Origin: Piromyces finnis
Taxonomy: Eukaryota > Neocallimastigomycota > Neocallimastigomycetes > Neocallimastigales > Neocallimastigaceae
NCBI GenBank assembly: GCA_002104945.1
Contig: MCFH01000015.1
Location: 786,501-850,500, forward strand
Reading direction: 5' to 3'
Length of the DNA: 64,000 nucleotides
The translations under genes were made by a program, and so were the position numbers. Every line of letters begins with the position of its first letter. Position 1 is the stretch's first letter. Positions 10,640-21,250 of this stretch are shown here, piece by piece. The notes beneath the pieces were generated by a model, which ran no database searches, was not told the origin of the DNA, and saw only the letters and a list, made by a program, of their open reading frames with translations.

Positions 10640-11405
10640 CAAAGTAATAACTTAGTTAATAAAGATGAAATTTTGTCAAGAAAACACAAAAATTTTCAAA
10701 ACACCACAAAAAGGTCAAAATAATTTAGAAAGTTAAAGTTATAATAAATTATCTAGTTAAAGAAATCAAATAATCTTGAATAATACAAAAATTTTTTCAA
10801 TTAAGAACAAATCCCATATATCAGAATGCAATCATAATATATGTAATCATATAAATCCTCATATATTAAAAAATAAATCAAAATAAATCGAAGAAATTTT
10901 TAATTAAATTGATTCAATTCAAAAAATGATATAAACAAATACTATTCTAATATATTATCCAATATAGAATCTCATATATTACAATATAATAGAGAAAATC
11001 AAATAGGAGTGAAAAATATAAAATTGAAAACTTATGTCAATAAAAATCAATTGAACCAAACTTTGAACAATATATTACAATATATAGATAACATATTAGG
11101 AAATAAGAACAATGAATATAATTTAATCAATTATAGAATATATTCTGATAATAATAGTAATAACAATGAGAATGATACAGAAGGAGATATAGCTGAATTT
11201 ATGAAAGAATTCTTTGAAGACCATATAATAACCTTAGATAGTGAAAGATACATTAAAGATGAAATTTAAGTACAAACAAAGAAAAATTTAATAATTTAAT
11301 TTGAAAAGCACATGCAATTGGTCACGGAGGCTTTGGTAAAACTTATGAGACTAAAGAAATCCTTCTATTGGAAAGGAATGACAATATGAATCTATATGTA
11401 AAAAT
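10640..11405 (+). pseudogene. G1 linker and integrase zinc-finger start, left arm of an inverted pair
   Basis: The frame 11009-11269 reads NQLNQTLNNILQYIDNILGN and GDIAEFMKEFFEDHIITLDS, the stretch that precedes the integrase HHCC domain in copy 2 (24897-25652). After a frameshift come HAIGHGGFGKTYE and KKSFYWKGMT, the His half of the zinc finger, truncated. The identical 86 residues occur on the minus strand at 17459-17719, and the nucleotide sequences of the arms are almost the same. The 25-kb copy is more diverged. Confidence 0.82.
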
Positions 11406-11650
11406 GTTACACATATCATAAATCAAAATTTTATTAATTATAAATTAAAAATTTTATTCAAACATTAAGAGGTTATTCATAATATATGTTAATGATTTAT
11501 GATTTATTAATATATATTACAATGAATGATCTATATATTATGAATGGAATTAATTTAAAATTTTAACTATTCAAAATCATTTAATTTCAAATGATGGGTA
11601 TTTGGAAAGAGTACGAAGATTTTTAAAAAAATTTAATAAAATTTGAATAA
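11405..11650 (+). repeat. LTR-like repeat M, copy 1
   Basis: Starts TGTTACACATATCATAAAT immediately after the truncated integrase and matches 27206-27440 for about 240 bases, ending near GTACGAAGATTTTT. The sharp left boundary starting TG suggests an LTR end; no CA end or target duplication was found. At 27206 the same repeat sits before a gag gene, so it may be an LTR plus leader. Confidence 0.5.
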
Positions 11651-12617
11651 AACAAAAATAAATTAAATGAATAAAAATTAAAAAAAATAAATTTTCATTT
11701 TTATAACTATTCAAGTGTATTGTGATATCTTATTTGAAACGTAGCATAATAATAAATAATGAAATTAATAAATATAAAATTGTTATTATACTTGATTTTT
11801 AAGTTAACCCTGAAAGTAACTTAAAACAAGATATAGTTTAATTACTTGCTTTACCATAATTCCAAAATGAAATTAATTCTTAACACTGCATATATTTTAA
11901 TTATTGAAAGAAAATAATAAACTTTAATTAATAGAGATCAAAATATATAACTTTTGTTAAATTAATTGTTAAATTAAATATTTAATAACTTCTTTAGTAA
12001 ATTACACTTTAAAAGTAAACAAATATCCATGTTATAAAATAATATAATTAAATACTTTTGTTAAAATATTAAAAATAGTTATTACTTTAATTAATTGTAA
12101 AATAAACAACTTTTTATATTCTTTAACTTTTAATTATTTCTTTTATTGTTATTTCTAATTACTTTTATTACTTTTATTGTAAATAGTTATTAATTTTATT
12201 ATTTTAATATAAATAGTTTAAATTTAAAAGAAAATATAAATAAATGTAAATATTCTTATTTTAATTATTATTATTAATAATAAAGAAAATATTATATAGT
12301 TTAGCTAATATTTTTATAATTTTAATAATCATTTTAATAATTTAATAAATAAAATTTTAAATATTTAAATATTAGAAAAACGAATGTTTCTAATAAAACA
12401 ATTTTTGATAATTTTTATAACATTATTTTATAAATAACTTATTCAGTTTTATGTGAAGATATAATATAATAATCACTTTTTGAAATTAGAATTATTATAA
12501 AATCATATCATGTTTTGTCAAGAACTTCTTTAAATACTAAATTAAAATAAAATTAAAATAACACTAAAATGGAGTTTATTATAAAATATAGAGAAAAATA
12601 CTTAAATAATACAGACA
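11651..12617. other. A+T-rich sequence without recognisable genes
   Basis: No open frame with complex composition and no clear LTR ends. Some stretches (ACTTGCTTTACC at 11840-11860) look like other LTR interiors in the window, so it is probably old LTR sequence. Confidence 0.5.
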
Positions 12618-12622
12618 CTTAG

Positions 12623-13347
12623 TGTAAAGATATAAAGTATATCTTTAAATTATTTAATAATTAATTAATAATTATTGAATAATAATTTTGATATTTTAAT
12701 GAAAAATTGTTTATAAAATTTATTGTATAAATTTTATGGAATAATTAAATAAAGATTAATTTTAAAATATCAAAGTTAGAAATGGAATTTGGATAAATAT
12801 TTAAATTAATGGATAATTAAATTTAAATATTTTAAATATTCAAATTAAATCTTAAAAAGTTTTTATTTAATTAAAATTAGTTTAATAACTTTAGCGTAGT
12901 TTGAAATTAGCATTTTTAATTATAAATATATAATAAATAGTATTGTTAATATTTAATTAATATATAGGTAATACATGGACTGTATTCAATTTGCAGTTTA
13001 CTCAAATTGAATCAAAAGTGTATTTAATTAGTTTTAGTTTAGTTTATTCATTTTATTATTTAATTAAATTAGTATTAAATTAGTTTTGTTTATTTTATAT
13101 TGAATATATGTATAATTAAATAGAATAGTATATTAAAATACAATTTACAAAAAATATAAATACATGTAAAATTTCTTGATTAAAACGATGTTATTGTTAT
13201 TGACTATTATTTAGTTAATAACTAAATAAAATTAATAAAAGAGATATTTTTTAAATATAATTTATTTTCTTGTTTTTTCTTTATTTTGTGTTGTTGTTTT
13301 GTTGTAAAAAATTTTATAATCTGTTTTACATTTATAAAACTTTTACA
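12623..13347 (+). mobile_element. Solo LTR, family A1
   Basis: TGTAAAGATATAAAGTATAT at the left, ACTTTTACA at the right. Exact 5-bp duplication CTTAG at 12618-12622 and 13348-13352. Very similar to the 3' LTR of the G2 element at 61582-62308. Confidence 0.92.
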
Positions 13348-13354
13348 CTTAGAC

Positions 13355-13693
13355 TGTAAATATATATATTTTTAGATTATTTAATAATTAATTATTACTT
13401 ATTAAATAATAAATTAATATTTAGTAAAATTAATTATAAAATTTTTGAATAAATTTTATGGAATAATTTAATAATAAATTATTTTATAATAATTCCATTA
13501 AATTTAAATTAAGATAAATATTTAAATTTAAGGAATTAAAGAATTTTAATTAAATTTAAATATTTCAAATATTTTAAATAATTAAAATATTTTTTAAATA
13601 CTTTTTTATTTAAATTTAGAATAGCTTAATAATTTTAACTTAGTTTTAAAAATAGATTTGTTTATATTTCAATAGGAAATATATTATGAATAG
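13355..13693 (+). mobile_element. Truncated LTR, family A2
   Basis: Starts TGTAAATATATATATTTTTA two bases after the preceding LTR's duplication and follows the 4239-4965 LTR closely until AATATATTATGAATAG. There the next LTR begins. The rest of this LTR is not found after 14380, so the right half was lost. Confidence 0.8.
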
Positions 13694-14380
13694 TGTAAAG
13701 ATATTAAATATATCTTTAAATTATTTAATAATTATTAAATAATAATTTCGATATTTTAATGGAAAATCATTTATATAAATTTTATGGAATAATTAAATAT
13801 TTTTAAAATATGAAAGTTAAAAAATGAAATTTGGATAAATATTTAAATTAATGGATAATTAAATTTAAATATTTTAAATATTCAAATTAAATTCTAAAAA
13901 GCTTTTATTTAATTAAAAGTAATTTAATAACTTTAGCGTAGTTTTAATTTAGCATTTTTAATAGTAAATATATAATAAATAGTATTATTACTATTTAATT
14001 AATATATAGGTAATACATGGACTATACTCAATTTGTAGTTTAATCAAATTGAATCAAAAGTGTATTTAATTTGTTTTAGTGTAGTTTTATTAGTTTATTA
14101 TTTATTTAAATTAGTATTAAATTAGTTTTGTTATTTTATATTGAATATGTGTATAATTAAATAGAACAATATATTAAATTATAATATGTAAAAAAATAAA
14201 TACATGTAATAACTTCTATGTAAAAACGATGTAATTGTTATTGACTATAATTTAGTTAATAACTAAATAAGTTTAATAAAAGAATTTAAAAAAAATATTT
14301 TTTTGTTTTTTATTTTATTTTTTTGTGTGATTTGTTTAATTGTAAAATTTTATAATCTGTTTTAATATAAAACTTTTACA
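13694..14380 (+). mobile_element. LTR, family A1
   Basis: TGTAAAGATATTAAATATAT to AAAACTTTTACA, about 687 bases, with several internal deletions relative to the other A1 copies. No matching 5-mers flank it (AATAG at left, ATAAT at right), which suggests recombination or deletion after insertion. Confidence 0.82.
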
Positions 14381-14841
14381 ATAATTGTTGTAAAATAAAC
14401 TAAAGTTCAGGTTTGTATACAACACTAAACTAACACAATTAAACTAATTATTTTTAATAATAATTTATTTATTTATTTATTTATTTTTAAAACTATACTA
14501 ACTAAACAACCGTTAATTACTTTACCGTGAAGGATATTTTACCAGAGCCCTCACTAGGTAATCAATATTTATTTTTTAAAAACTAACTTAATCTAAACTA
14601 TATAAACTATACTATATGATTTTCCAACTATCGTTTCAATAGTTGAAAAATTTTCTTTATTTATATTTTTTAAATAAATTGAATAAATTCTAATATACAT
14701 GCTTTAATATTATAATTTTACATTGTTTACATTTATGCATTTATTAAAAGAAATTATTTGTATTAAACTATTTAAACTCAATTTATTTAACAAAGAATTT
14801 TCTAAACTTAAAATAAAGTTTTGATTTATTTACTATATGAT

Positions 14842-15425
14842 TGTAATGTTGAACACTGAAAGAATAGATTAGGATATCTATTCTATTACAATAACACAAA
14901 AATTTGAAAAATAAAATAAAAAATTGTTTTATAAAATATCTTTTATTATAATAGAATTTTAATAATAACAATTACATCGATAAAATGATGAAAAATATCT
15001 TCTATTTATATTATATTATAACTATTTATTTCTTATATATTATTATTTAAAATCTACACTAAAATCTTGATTATTAATAAATATTTAAACTATAACTATT
15101 TTTAGTAAAATACAATTGGCAATTCAAATTAAGTACCATTTAATTTGAATATGTGCCCATGTATTATTGATATATTAATCATTTATTATTTATCTATTTC
15201 TATAAAAAAACAACACTAAAACTAGGGATTTAAATTGAGAATATTAATTTACTTGTTAAACATTAAAAATAAATTAATAATTTATTTTGTTTTAAACTTT
15301 AATTATTAATAAATAAATTATGTCTCATTTTCTTTTTCTGAATATAATTTGTGTAACTTAAACAATAATACTTGTGGCTTAAGCCACATTAAAGATATCA
15401 AACAGAGGCGTTTGATATCTTTACA
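14842..15425 (+). mobile_element. Solo LTR family C nested in LTR J
   Basis: TGTAATGTTGAACACTG at the left, GATATCTTTACA at the right, exact 5-bp duplication ATGAT (14837-14841 and 15426-15430). Removing it restores the ATGATTGATTATATT sequence of LTR J as seen in the 36-kb copy (ATGGTTGATTATATT). Its right end holds two adjacent hairpins. Orientation arbitrary. Confidence 0.87.
15374..15422. repeat. Two adjacent perfect hairpins at the end of LTR C
   Basis: GTGGCTTAAGCCAC (15374-15387) is a perfect palindrome. Immediately after it AAAGATATCAAAC (15391-15403) and GTTTGATATCTTT (15410-15422) form a 13-bp stem with a 6-base loop. The degraded copy at 19110-19165 keeps part of both. Function unknown; RNA 3'-end or packaging structure is possible. 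Confidence 0.7.
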
Positions 15426-15771
15426 ATGATTGATTATATTTCAAACATATATTTAATTTATTTATTTTTAATTTTGAGGCTTAGTTTATAAAAAAAAATT
15501 TTTATTATCTAAAATATTTATTGGTTTAAAAATTATTTAATTTAAAATTTTATTTTATCATCAAAAACTTTATCTTATCATAAAATTATATTTTACATAA
15601 ATTTATGTCAATGTATTGTGATATAAATTTTGTAAAAATTTACGGTACATTAATTTAATACATTATACATTATTTTAAATACGTATTAAATACATTATTC
15701 TATTAATACAATATTTTACAATTGTAACGAATTTATAAATGATAAACAATTAAATTTATAAATTATGAATT

Positions 15772-15773
<2 letters not shown>

Positions 15774-15822
<49 letters not shown>
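15774..15822. repeat. (AAT)n/(ATT)n microsatellite, self-complementary
   Basis: A run of AAT trinucleotides followed directly by a run of ATT trinucleotides, so the whole tract can fold on itself. It lies between LTR J and repeat D. Confidence 0.85.
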
Positions 15823-15823
<1 letters not shown>

Positions 15824-16345
15824 AAACACAGATAGTTAAAAATTAAAATAATTAACTTGTATAAAATTATTAAATTAAAAATTATAAATGTAAACTTTTC
15901 GTTTATTTAATTGTTTAATTCTATTTAAATTAAATAGTTTATATTTGTTTATAATTATACTTTAAAATAATAATTTTGTATAAATAGTGATAGAATTACT
16001 TTATTTTTAAAATTGTTCCTAATAATCCAGTAAAATTAGATAATAATATTAAATTTTATTAAAATAATAGTTGTGATTATATTTACATACATTCAAGATG
16101 TATTAAACAATAACATATATATATTTAATAATAAAAGAGTTATTAAATATTAAAACTTTATAATTAAATAAAATAATTTTATATTATAAACTAACAAAGA
16201 CTTGTAAATGAATAAGTATAAAAATCATTTATTCTATTTTTATTTTCTTATTTATTTTTATTTATTAAATTTTAGATACAAATATTATCACTTTCTATAT
16301 TCATTTATAGAATTAAGATAATATTTTCTTCGTATCATATGTAAG
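15823..16345 (-). repeat. LTR-like repeat D, minus-oriented copy
   Basis: Reverse complement of 30330-30845 and of 61157-61581. Landmarks: CTATTTATACAAAATTATT, AGTATAATTATAAACAAAT, TATTATCTTAATTCTATA. Complete boundaries are not defined. At 61582 an LTR A has inserted into the same repeat. Confidence 0.65.
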
Positions 16346-16539
16346 AATTTAATATATAATTTTAATTATATATGTACATTCTTAACTACAATGTAATAAT
16401 ACACTGTAAGTAATATAATAATATAACTATATTCTCAAAATAATTAATACGTATCTTTAATGTTTTGTTTTATTCTTATTTTAAATTATTGAATAATTTT
16501 TAAAAAAAATTTTATAAAAACTTCTCTTAATAAGTTTTG

Positions 16540-17315
16540 AGTTTATTTTTTCATACCAAGAAAAAATAATAACTCTTGAATTTTTTAATTAAATTTAGGA
16601 GTTGTTTTATTTATAAGAATTTTAAAATTTTGGGTTAAATTAAAGAATTTTCTAGTCTAACAAATAAATCTTCTAGGGAAAGACTAGATAAGAAAACCCT
16701 AGAAGGATTTCGATTAATAATCTATTCTTATTAATCACCGAATAATTAAATCAAAACATATTTGTGATAGGAAAAATATTTTATATCCGGTTCCTATCAA
16801 TTTTACTTTAATTTTAATTTAGATAATAAAATAAACTAAGCAATTAAATAAAATGTTTAAATTAAACTAAAACTACAATTTAATTTACATTACAAATATT
16901 ACATAATAAGTATTGTTACATTTATAAAATAGTAATAAAATAAAACATGAAAAATGTATACATTATACATTTTAATAAGAAATATAGAATTACTTAAGTT
17001 TAATTCTAATTTCTTACATCATAAAATATGTAAGAAATATTTGTGGCCATAAGTTTGCCCACAAATATTTCAATTGAAACCATATATTATGGTCACCATT
17101 TATTGGCCAGATATATACATAACCATATATTAATGGTTATTAATTAAATAGGAAGTTTATTTGCTTTACCCAATCAAGTGGTAAAGAAAATAAACTAATA
17201 TAGTTAAATAGCATAGCTAAAACTAACGTTAAATAATTTAGCATTAGTATTAAAGTAAATTAATACCTATAGTAATAAATAATGTATATAATTATAATTA
17301 ATAAATAAAAGATAT
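16540..17315. repeat. LTR-like repeat N with hairpin cluster
   Basis: The left half (ATAATAACTCTTGAATT, GATTAATAATCTATTCTTATTAATCACCG) is a diverged copy of 57040-57300 (ATAATAACTCTTGATTCC, GATCAATATTCTATACATATTGATCATCG). The right half contains several consecutive inverted repeats (next entry). It abuts the inverted G1 fragment at 17316. Confidence 0.5.
17011..17196. repeat. Cluster of five consecutive inverted repeats
   Basis: TTCTTACAT/ATGTAAGAA (17011-17036); AAATATTTGTGG/CCACAAATATTT (17035-17070); CCATA/TATGG overlapping ATGGTCACCAT (17080-17099); TAACCAT/ATGGTTA (17120-17139); a 17-bp arm starting AGTTTATTT and ending CTTTACC at 17154-17170 pairing with 17180-17196 with one mismatch. 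Spacers are short and the arms contain G and C, so this is unlikely to be only A+T-rich coincidence. Confidence 0.65.
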
Positions 17316-18130
17316 GTGTAACATTTTTACATATAGATTCATACTGTCATTCCTTTCCAATAGAAGGATTTCTTTAGTCTCATAAGTTTTACCAAAGCCT
17401 CCGTGACCAATTGCATGTGCTTTTCAAATTAAATTATTAAATTTTTCTTTGTTTGTACTTAAATTTCATCTTTAATGTATCTTTCACTATCTAAGGTTAT
17501 TATATGGTCTTCAAAGAATTCTTTCATAAATTCAGCTATATCTCCTTCTGTATCATTCTCATTGTTATTACTATTATTATCAGAATATATTCTATAATTG
17601 ATTAAATTATATTCATTGTTCTTATTTCCTAATATGTTATCTATATATTGTAATATATTGTTCAAAGTTTGGTTCAATTGATTTTTATTGACATAAGTTT
17701 TCAATTTTATATTTTTCACTCCTATTTGATTTTCTCTATTATATTGTAATATATGAGATTCTATATTGGATAATATATTAGAATAGTATTTGTTTATATC
17801 GTTTTTTGAATTGAATCAATTTAATTAAAAATTTCTTCGATTTATTTTGATTTATTTTTTAATATATGAGGATTTATATGATTACATATATTATGATTGC
17901 ATTCTGATATGTGGGATTTATTCTGAATTGAGAGATTTTTTAAATTCCTTGAAAATTTCAAATTATCATATACCACCATTTTCCCCTCAATTTTTTAATT
18001 GATGAAATTTTTGAACTATTCAAAAGTATTTGATTTTTTTGACTTTATAAATTATTTTGGTCTATTTGTGGCGTTTTGAAAAATTTTGTGTTTTCCTTTG
18101 ATGTATTTTCTTCTTTACTAACTAAATTAT
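17316..18130 (-). pseudogene. G1 linker and integrase zinc-finger start, right arm of the inverted pair
   Basis: Minus-strand copy of 10640-11405; the 86-residue frame at 17459-17719 is identical in sequence to that at 11009-11269. It extends further upstream than the left arm (to about 18130) and retains sequence the left arm has lost between 10800 and 10700. At its 3' end it breaks at the same point, GTTACACATATC, as the left arm, although the sequence beyond differs. Confidence 0.8.
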
Positions 18131-18253
18131 TTTCTTATCTGTATTCTTTAACTTAATTATTTATTTATTCTTATTTCTAATTACTTTTATTACTTTTTTT
18201 GTAAATAGCTATTAATTTTATTATTTTATTATTTTAATGAATTAAAACTGTAA

Positions 18254-18622
18254 ATCAACGAAATTATTCCGAAAACTTTAATATCAGTTAAAAGCAAGCA
18301 TTTTGTTGAGCTCTATATTGATAGAATTCCAGGAATTACTGAAAAGTCTGTTTATCTGAACAGATACCAATTATTTAAAAATTATACACACCCATTATTC
18401 TTTTTTAATAGTGATATTTTCCAAAGTACCATTTTGGAATACATCTTTCTAAAAAAGAGGTAAAAAAAAAAAGATATTCCATTTTATAACACTTATTTCA
18501 TAATTAAGGAATACTTTGGTGAATATTATGTCAAATTAAGATATTTACAAGAAAGTCCCTTCACATATTTTCGAGATTTATTTGATCCTGTTCGAACTTT
18601 ATACAAATCTTATATAGTTTAA
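18254..18622 (+). pseudogene. Unidentified coding relic with one stop
   Basis: One reading frame of 122 codons, interrupted only by a TAA at 18461-18463 beside a poly-A run. The translation before the stop includes KHFVELYIDRIPGITEKSVY and THPLFFFNSDIFQST. After it comes DIPFYNTYFIIKEYFGEYYV and ESPFTYFRDLFDPVRTLYKS. Balanced residue use and mixed codons distinguish it from chance A+T-rich frames. There is no ATG near the left end, so the N-terminus is missing. I do not recognise the family; it is not an obvious retroelement domain. LTR C material begins just downstream, so it may be a host gene fragment captured between insertions. Confidence 0.5.
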
Positions 18623-18649
18623 ATTTGAAAGAAAATATAAATACTTGTA

Positions 18650-19170
18650 TATACTCTTATTTTAATCATTATTATTAATAACAATTACATCGATCAAGTG
18701 ATGAAAAATATCTTCTATTTATATTTTTCCTAATTACATTTATATTATTATGACTATTTATTCATTATATATTATTATTTAAAACCTATGCTAAAATCTT
18801 AATTATTAATAAAATATTTAAACTATATCTATTTTAGTAAAACAAAATAGACAATTCAAATCAAGTACTACTCAATTTGAATATGTGCCCATGTATTATT
18901 TATATATTAATTATTTATTATTTATATACTATTTATCTATTCCTATCAAAAAACAATACTAAAACTAAGAAATTAAATTGAGAAATTTAATTTACATGTA
19001 AAACATTAAAAATAAATTAGTAATTTATTTTGTTTAAACTTTAATTATTAATAAATAAATTATATCTCATTTTCTTTTTCTGTAATATAATTTGTGTAAC
19101 TTAAACAATAATATTTGTGGCTTAAGTTACATTAAAGATATCAAGCTGAGGCGTTTGATATCTTTATAAA
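18650..19170 (+). mobile_element. Partial LTR family C
   Basis: Follows 14955-15425 closely: AACAATTACATCGAT, ATTTGAATATGTGCCCATGT, then GTGGCTTAAG and AAAGATATCAA...TTTGATATCTTTA at the end. The left part, present in the 14842 copy, is replaced by other sequence. Ends in TTTATA in place of TTTACA. Confidence 0.75.
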
Positions 19171-19961
19171 TATTATTTTTATAATTTTTATTATTAATTA
19201 ATTTTATTTAATTAGTAATTATTAATAATTATTAGAATTAAAAAATTAAAATAATTTTAAAGCCTCAATTGAAACTTTAGTATAAATAATTAAAGAAAAA
19301 AATAGTTAATCCTCATTGAGAATTATTTTCAAAATATTATAATCTCATTACTTTGACTAAAAAGTCCACTTTTAAATATTAATAAAAAATCAAATTATTA
19401 ATAAAAGAATCAAATAAATTTTTGATAAATTTTTATTATTGTTTTTTCTAAAAATTTTTACCAAACTCTAATATTAGAAATAATTCAACCTATTCGCCAA
19501 ACTCCTGATACATTTATCATGGTATCATACATAAATGAAATAATTTAAATTATTGTAAATTAGGTTAACGACAAGCTTTATTAAAAATTATATATTCTTA
19601 AAAATTTATTATAAACTTTTTGACTTTGTATGAATCTTGTTTGGATTTGCATACTTGTATTCACACAAAGTATTAGTGTTGGTATTAATGTAACTTATCG
19701 TAGTTGAATCTAATTGCTCTAGTTTATTCTTAATTATATATATGTCTATTAACACTAAACACTAAATTTTTAATATTTTATTTTCACTACCAGCGTTGTT
19801 TAATATTATAATGCTTATTTAATAATTAATTTTTAAAATAATATAACAAATATGTTATTATTAATTAATGATGATGAATTATTAATTGAATAGTTTTTAT
19901 AATATTAATTTAGCGCTCATCATGCCAGCTTTTGCACTTAGAAACGTGACTTTGGATTAAC
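19171..19961. other. A+T-rich spacer left of the capsid-like relic
   Basis: No gene recognised. Around 19490-19545 a short less A+T-rich stretch (CGCCAAACTCCTGATACA, then TGGTATCATACATAAATG) resembles copia 5' sequence. TGGTATCA is the start of the initiator-Met primer site of many copia elements, but the match is too short to call. Confidence 0.4.
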
Positions 19962-20597
19962 CTACGCTGATGCACGTGATGTCACAAAAGAAGAATTATA
20001 CACGTGTTTACAACTATTAGTTATCGCCGACGCACATGTAGATAAATTAATGGTAGCTGATGGGGAATTTCCCACGGCTTTATCATTGGTTACTGTAGCA
20101 GAAACCCCTTCAATACTCTGTGTCGGTAAGATTTTACGACCTTGTAAATAAGTACATAAATTATTGAACTTTAAATGACAAACACTATACCAAATAGTTT
20201 TTGAGGCTGCACCAGCACCCATCCAAGAAAAACCAAATCTGTTTATATATTTGTTTTTAGTAGGGTTTGTTTTAAACAATTTGCGTAAAAATCGTTGTTC
20301 GCGTGGTGTTCTACGTACTATCATACGTGTTGTAGTATGGGTTGTACCGGCAGCGTTTCCTTTAACTGATTCGAATTGTCTATTGCCAATCCTACGATTT
20401 CTTCGTACAATCCTATCTCTTGCTCTACGTCCTAAATTTTGGGCCAATTGTCTTGCTTTATTACGCACCATCCTATTTCTCATTGCTCTTCGTAATACGT
20501 TACGTGCTACTACCGGTACTTTCCATAACGCTTGTCTTCCTATTTGTTGAATAGGATAATTTCTCGCTCTTCGTACAACTTGTTGTCGTTATGGCAT
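19962..20597 (-). pseudogene. Arg-rich small-virus capsid-like relic
   Basis: A 212-codon frame on the minus strand. ATG at 20595-20597 is followed two codons later by TAA (20589-20591); the next ATG is at 20483. About 90 N-terminal residues are dominated by Arg (for example RRARDRIVRRNRRIGNRQ), followed by a neutral region with FGWS-like aromatic and Gly residues, LCTYLQGRKILPTQSIEGVS and a Ser/Thr/Ala-rich end. A basic N-terminal arm ahead of a beta-rich domain is the plan of capsid proteins of circovirus-like (CRESS) ssDNA viruses and of some small ssRNA viruses. The DNA is visibly richer in G+C than everything around it. No Rep gene is nearby. Probably C-terminally truncated. Family assignment is from general resemblance, not a search. 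Alternative: an unrelated basic host protein. Confidence 0.5.
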
Positions 20598-21240
20598 TTT
20601 GATTGGTCAATCAAGTACATTCGTACATTATACGGACATTTATAGTAATTCCGCAAATTAAAGTTTAATTTAAAAAATTAATATAAATAGAGACTGGCAG
20701 GCAGGCATGGAGCGCTATATATTATTAATATATTACATGTAATACTTTATTGCTATTCTTATCAATTTAATAATCTTAACAAAGGATATATAATAGAATG
20801 AATTGAATTCGATTTTAATTCGTTGTAAAGATTATAGTTATTATCTTAATTATATAGTTAATAAATATATTATATCATTTATATTACTATTAAATAAATA
20901 AAAATTTATAAAAAAGTTGTTTTAAAACAAATATTGATTTTTCTTATTTGGAAGTTTTAAGTATTATATTATTTATTAAATTAAATTTCTTAAAAAAGAT
21001 TTTACTATAAAATTAATAACATTCTGACCTGGCCACATAACCAAACCCTAAAACTTAATAAATTAAGTTAGTTATTACTTCTCTATACGAGTTAATAACT
21101 AAATATAGTTTTATAAAAAATAAATAAAAAACTAAAATAAATATTAAACACTAAAATATTTATTAATAATAAATATTAGTAGTAAATAATTTCGTTTTAG
21201 TAGTGTGAACGTATTCAAGAATTATCTTTTTGTTTTTTAT
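20598..21240. other. Upstream flank of the capsid-like relic, then A+T-rich spacer
   Basis: 20600-20740 keeps the less A+T-rich composition of the relic. It contains GATTGGTCAATC (an inverted CCAAT-type sequence), GTACATTCGTAC and TGGCAGGCAGGCATGG, and may be viral intergenic or promoter DNA. From 20740 it is ordinary A+T-rich sequence; 21020-21060 (AACATTCTGACCTGGCCAC) resembles an end shared with repeat K (35340-35390). Confidence 0.4.
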
Positions 21241-21250
21241 ATTATCTTTG

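Larger units (their letters stand above)
7880..11405 (+). mobile_element. Ty3/gypsy family G1, copy 1, degenerate and lacking integrase core
   Basis: Plus-strand order: Asn/Ser-rich linker, protease, RT, RNase H, spacer, integrase zinc-finger start. No LTR is attached on the left. On the right it stops inside the integrase zinc finger, where another repeat begins (TGTTACACATATCA at 11405). The best preserved relative is at 23642-27205. Several frameshifts and stops, plus a 290-base replacement in RNase H, show it is dead. Confidence 0.87.
14400..15717 (-). mobile_element. LTR family J copy, interrupted by LTR C
   Basis: Matches 35390-36117, the LTR next to a gypsy integrase/chromodomain fragment. 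Shared landmarks are CTTTACCGTGAAGG, CACTAGGTAATCAAT, ATCGTTTCAATAGTTGAAAA and, at the right end, TAATACAATATTTTACA. Split at 14841/15426 by a different LTR. The orientation is taken from the 36-kb copy, where the LTR begins TGTAAAATATTG on the minus strand. The left limit is approximate. Confidence 0.75.

Noticed and set aside
13694-14380. Target-site duplication for this LTR
   Set aside because: Flanks AATAG and ATAAT do not match, and the interrupted A2 LTR does not resume afterwards; a simple insertion is not supported.
14783-14971. Minus-strand 62-residue frame
   Set aside because: Lies across the LTR J/LTR C junction, so it cannot be an old gene; composition is that of random A+T-rich DNA.
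19510-19545. Copia initiator-Met primer site TGGTATCA
   Set aside because: Only eight bases match and no LTR end precedes it; too short to call in this composition.
20251-20550. Plus-strand 99-residue frame opposite the capsid-like gene
   Set aside because: It is the antisense of the Arg-rich region (Arg codons read as Leu/Ser/Thr). The minus-strand reading has the more coherent composition and an ATG-led start.
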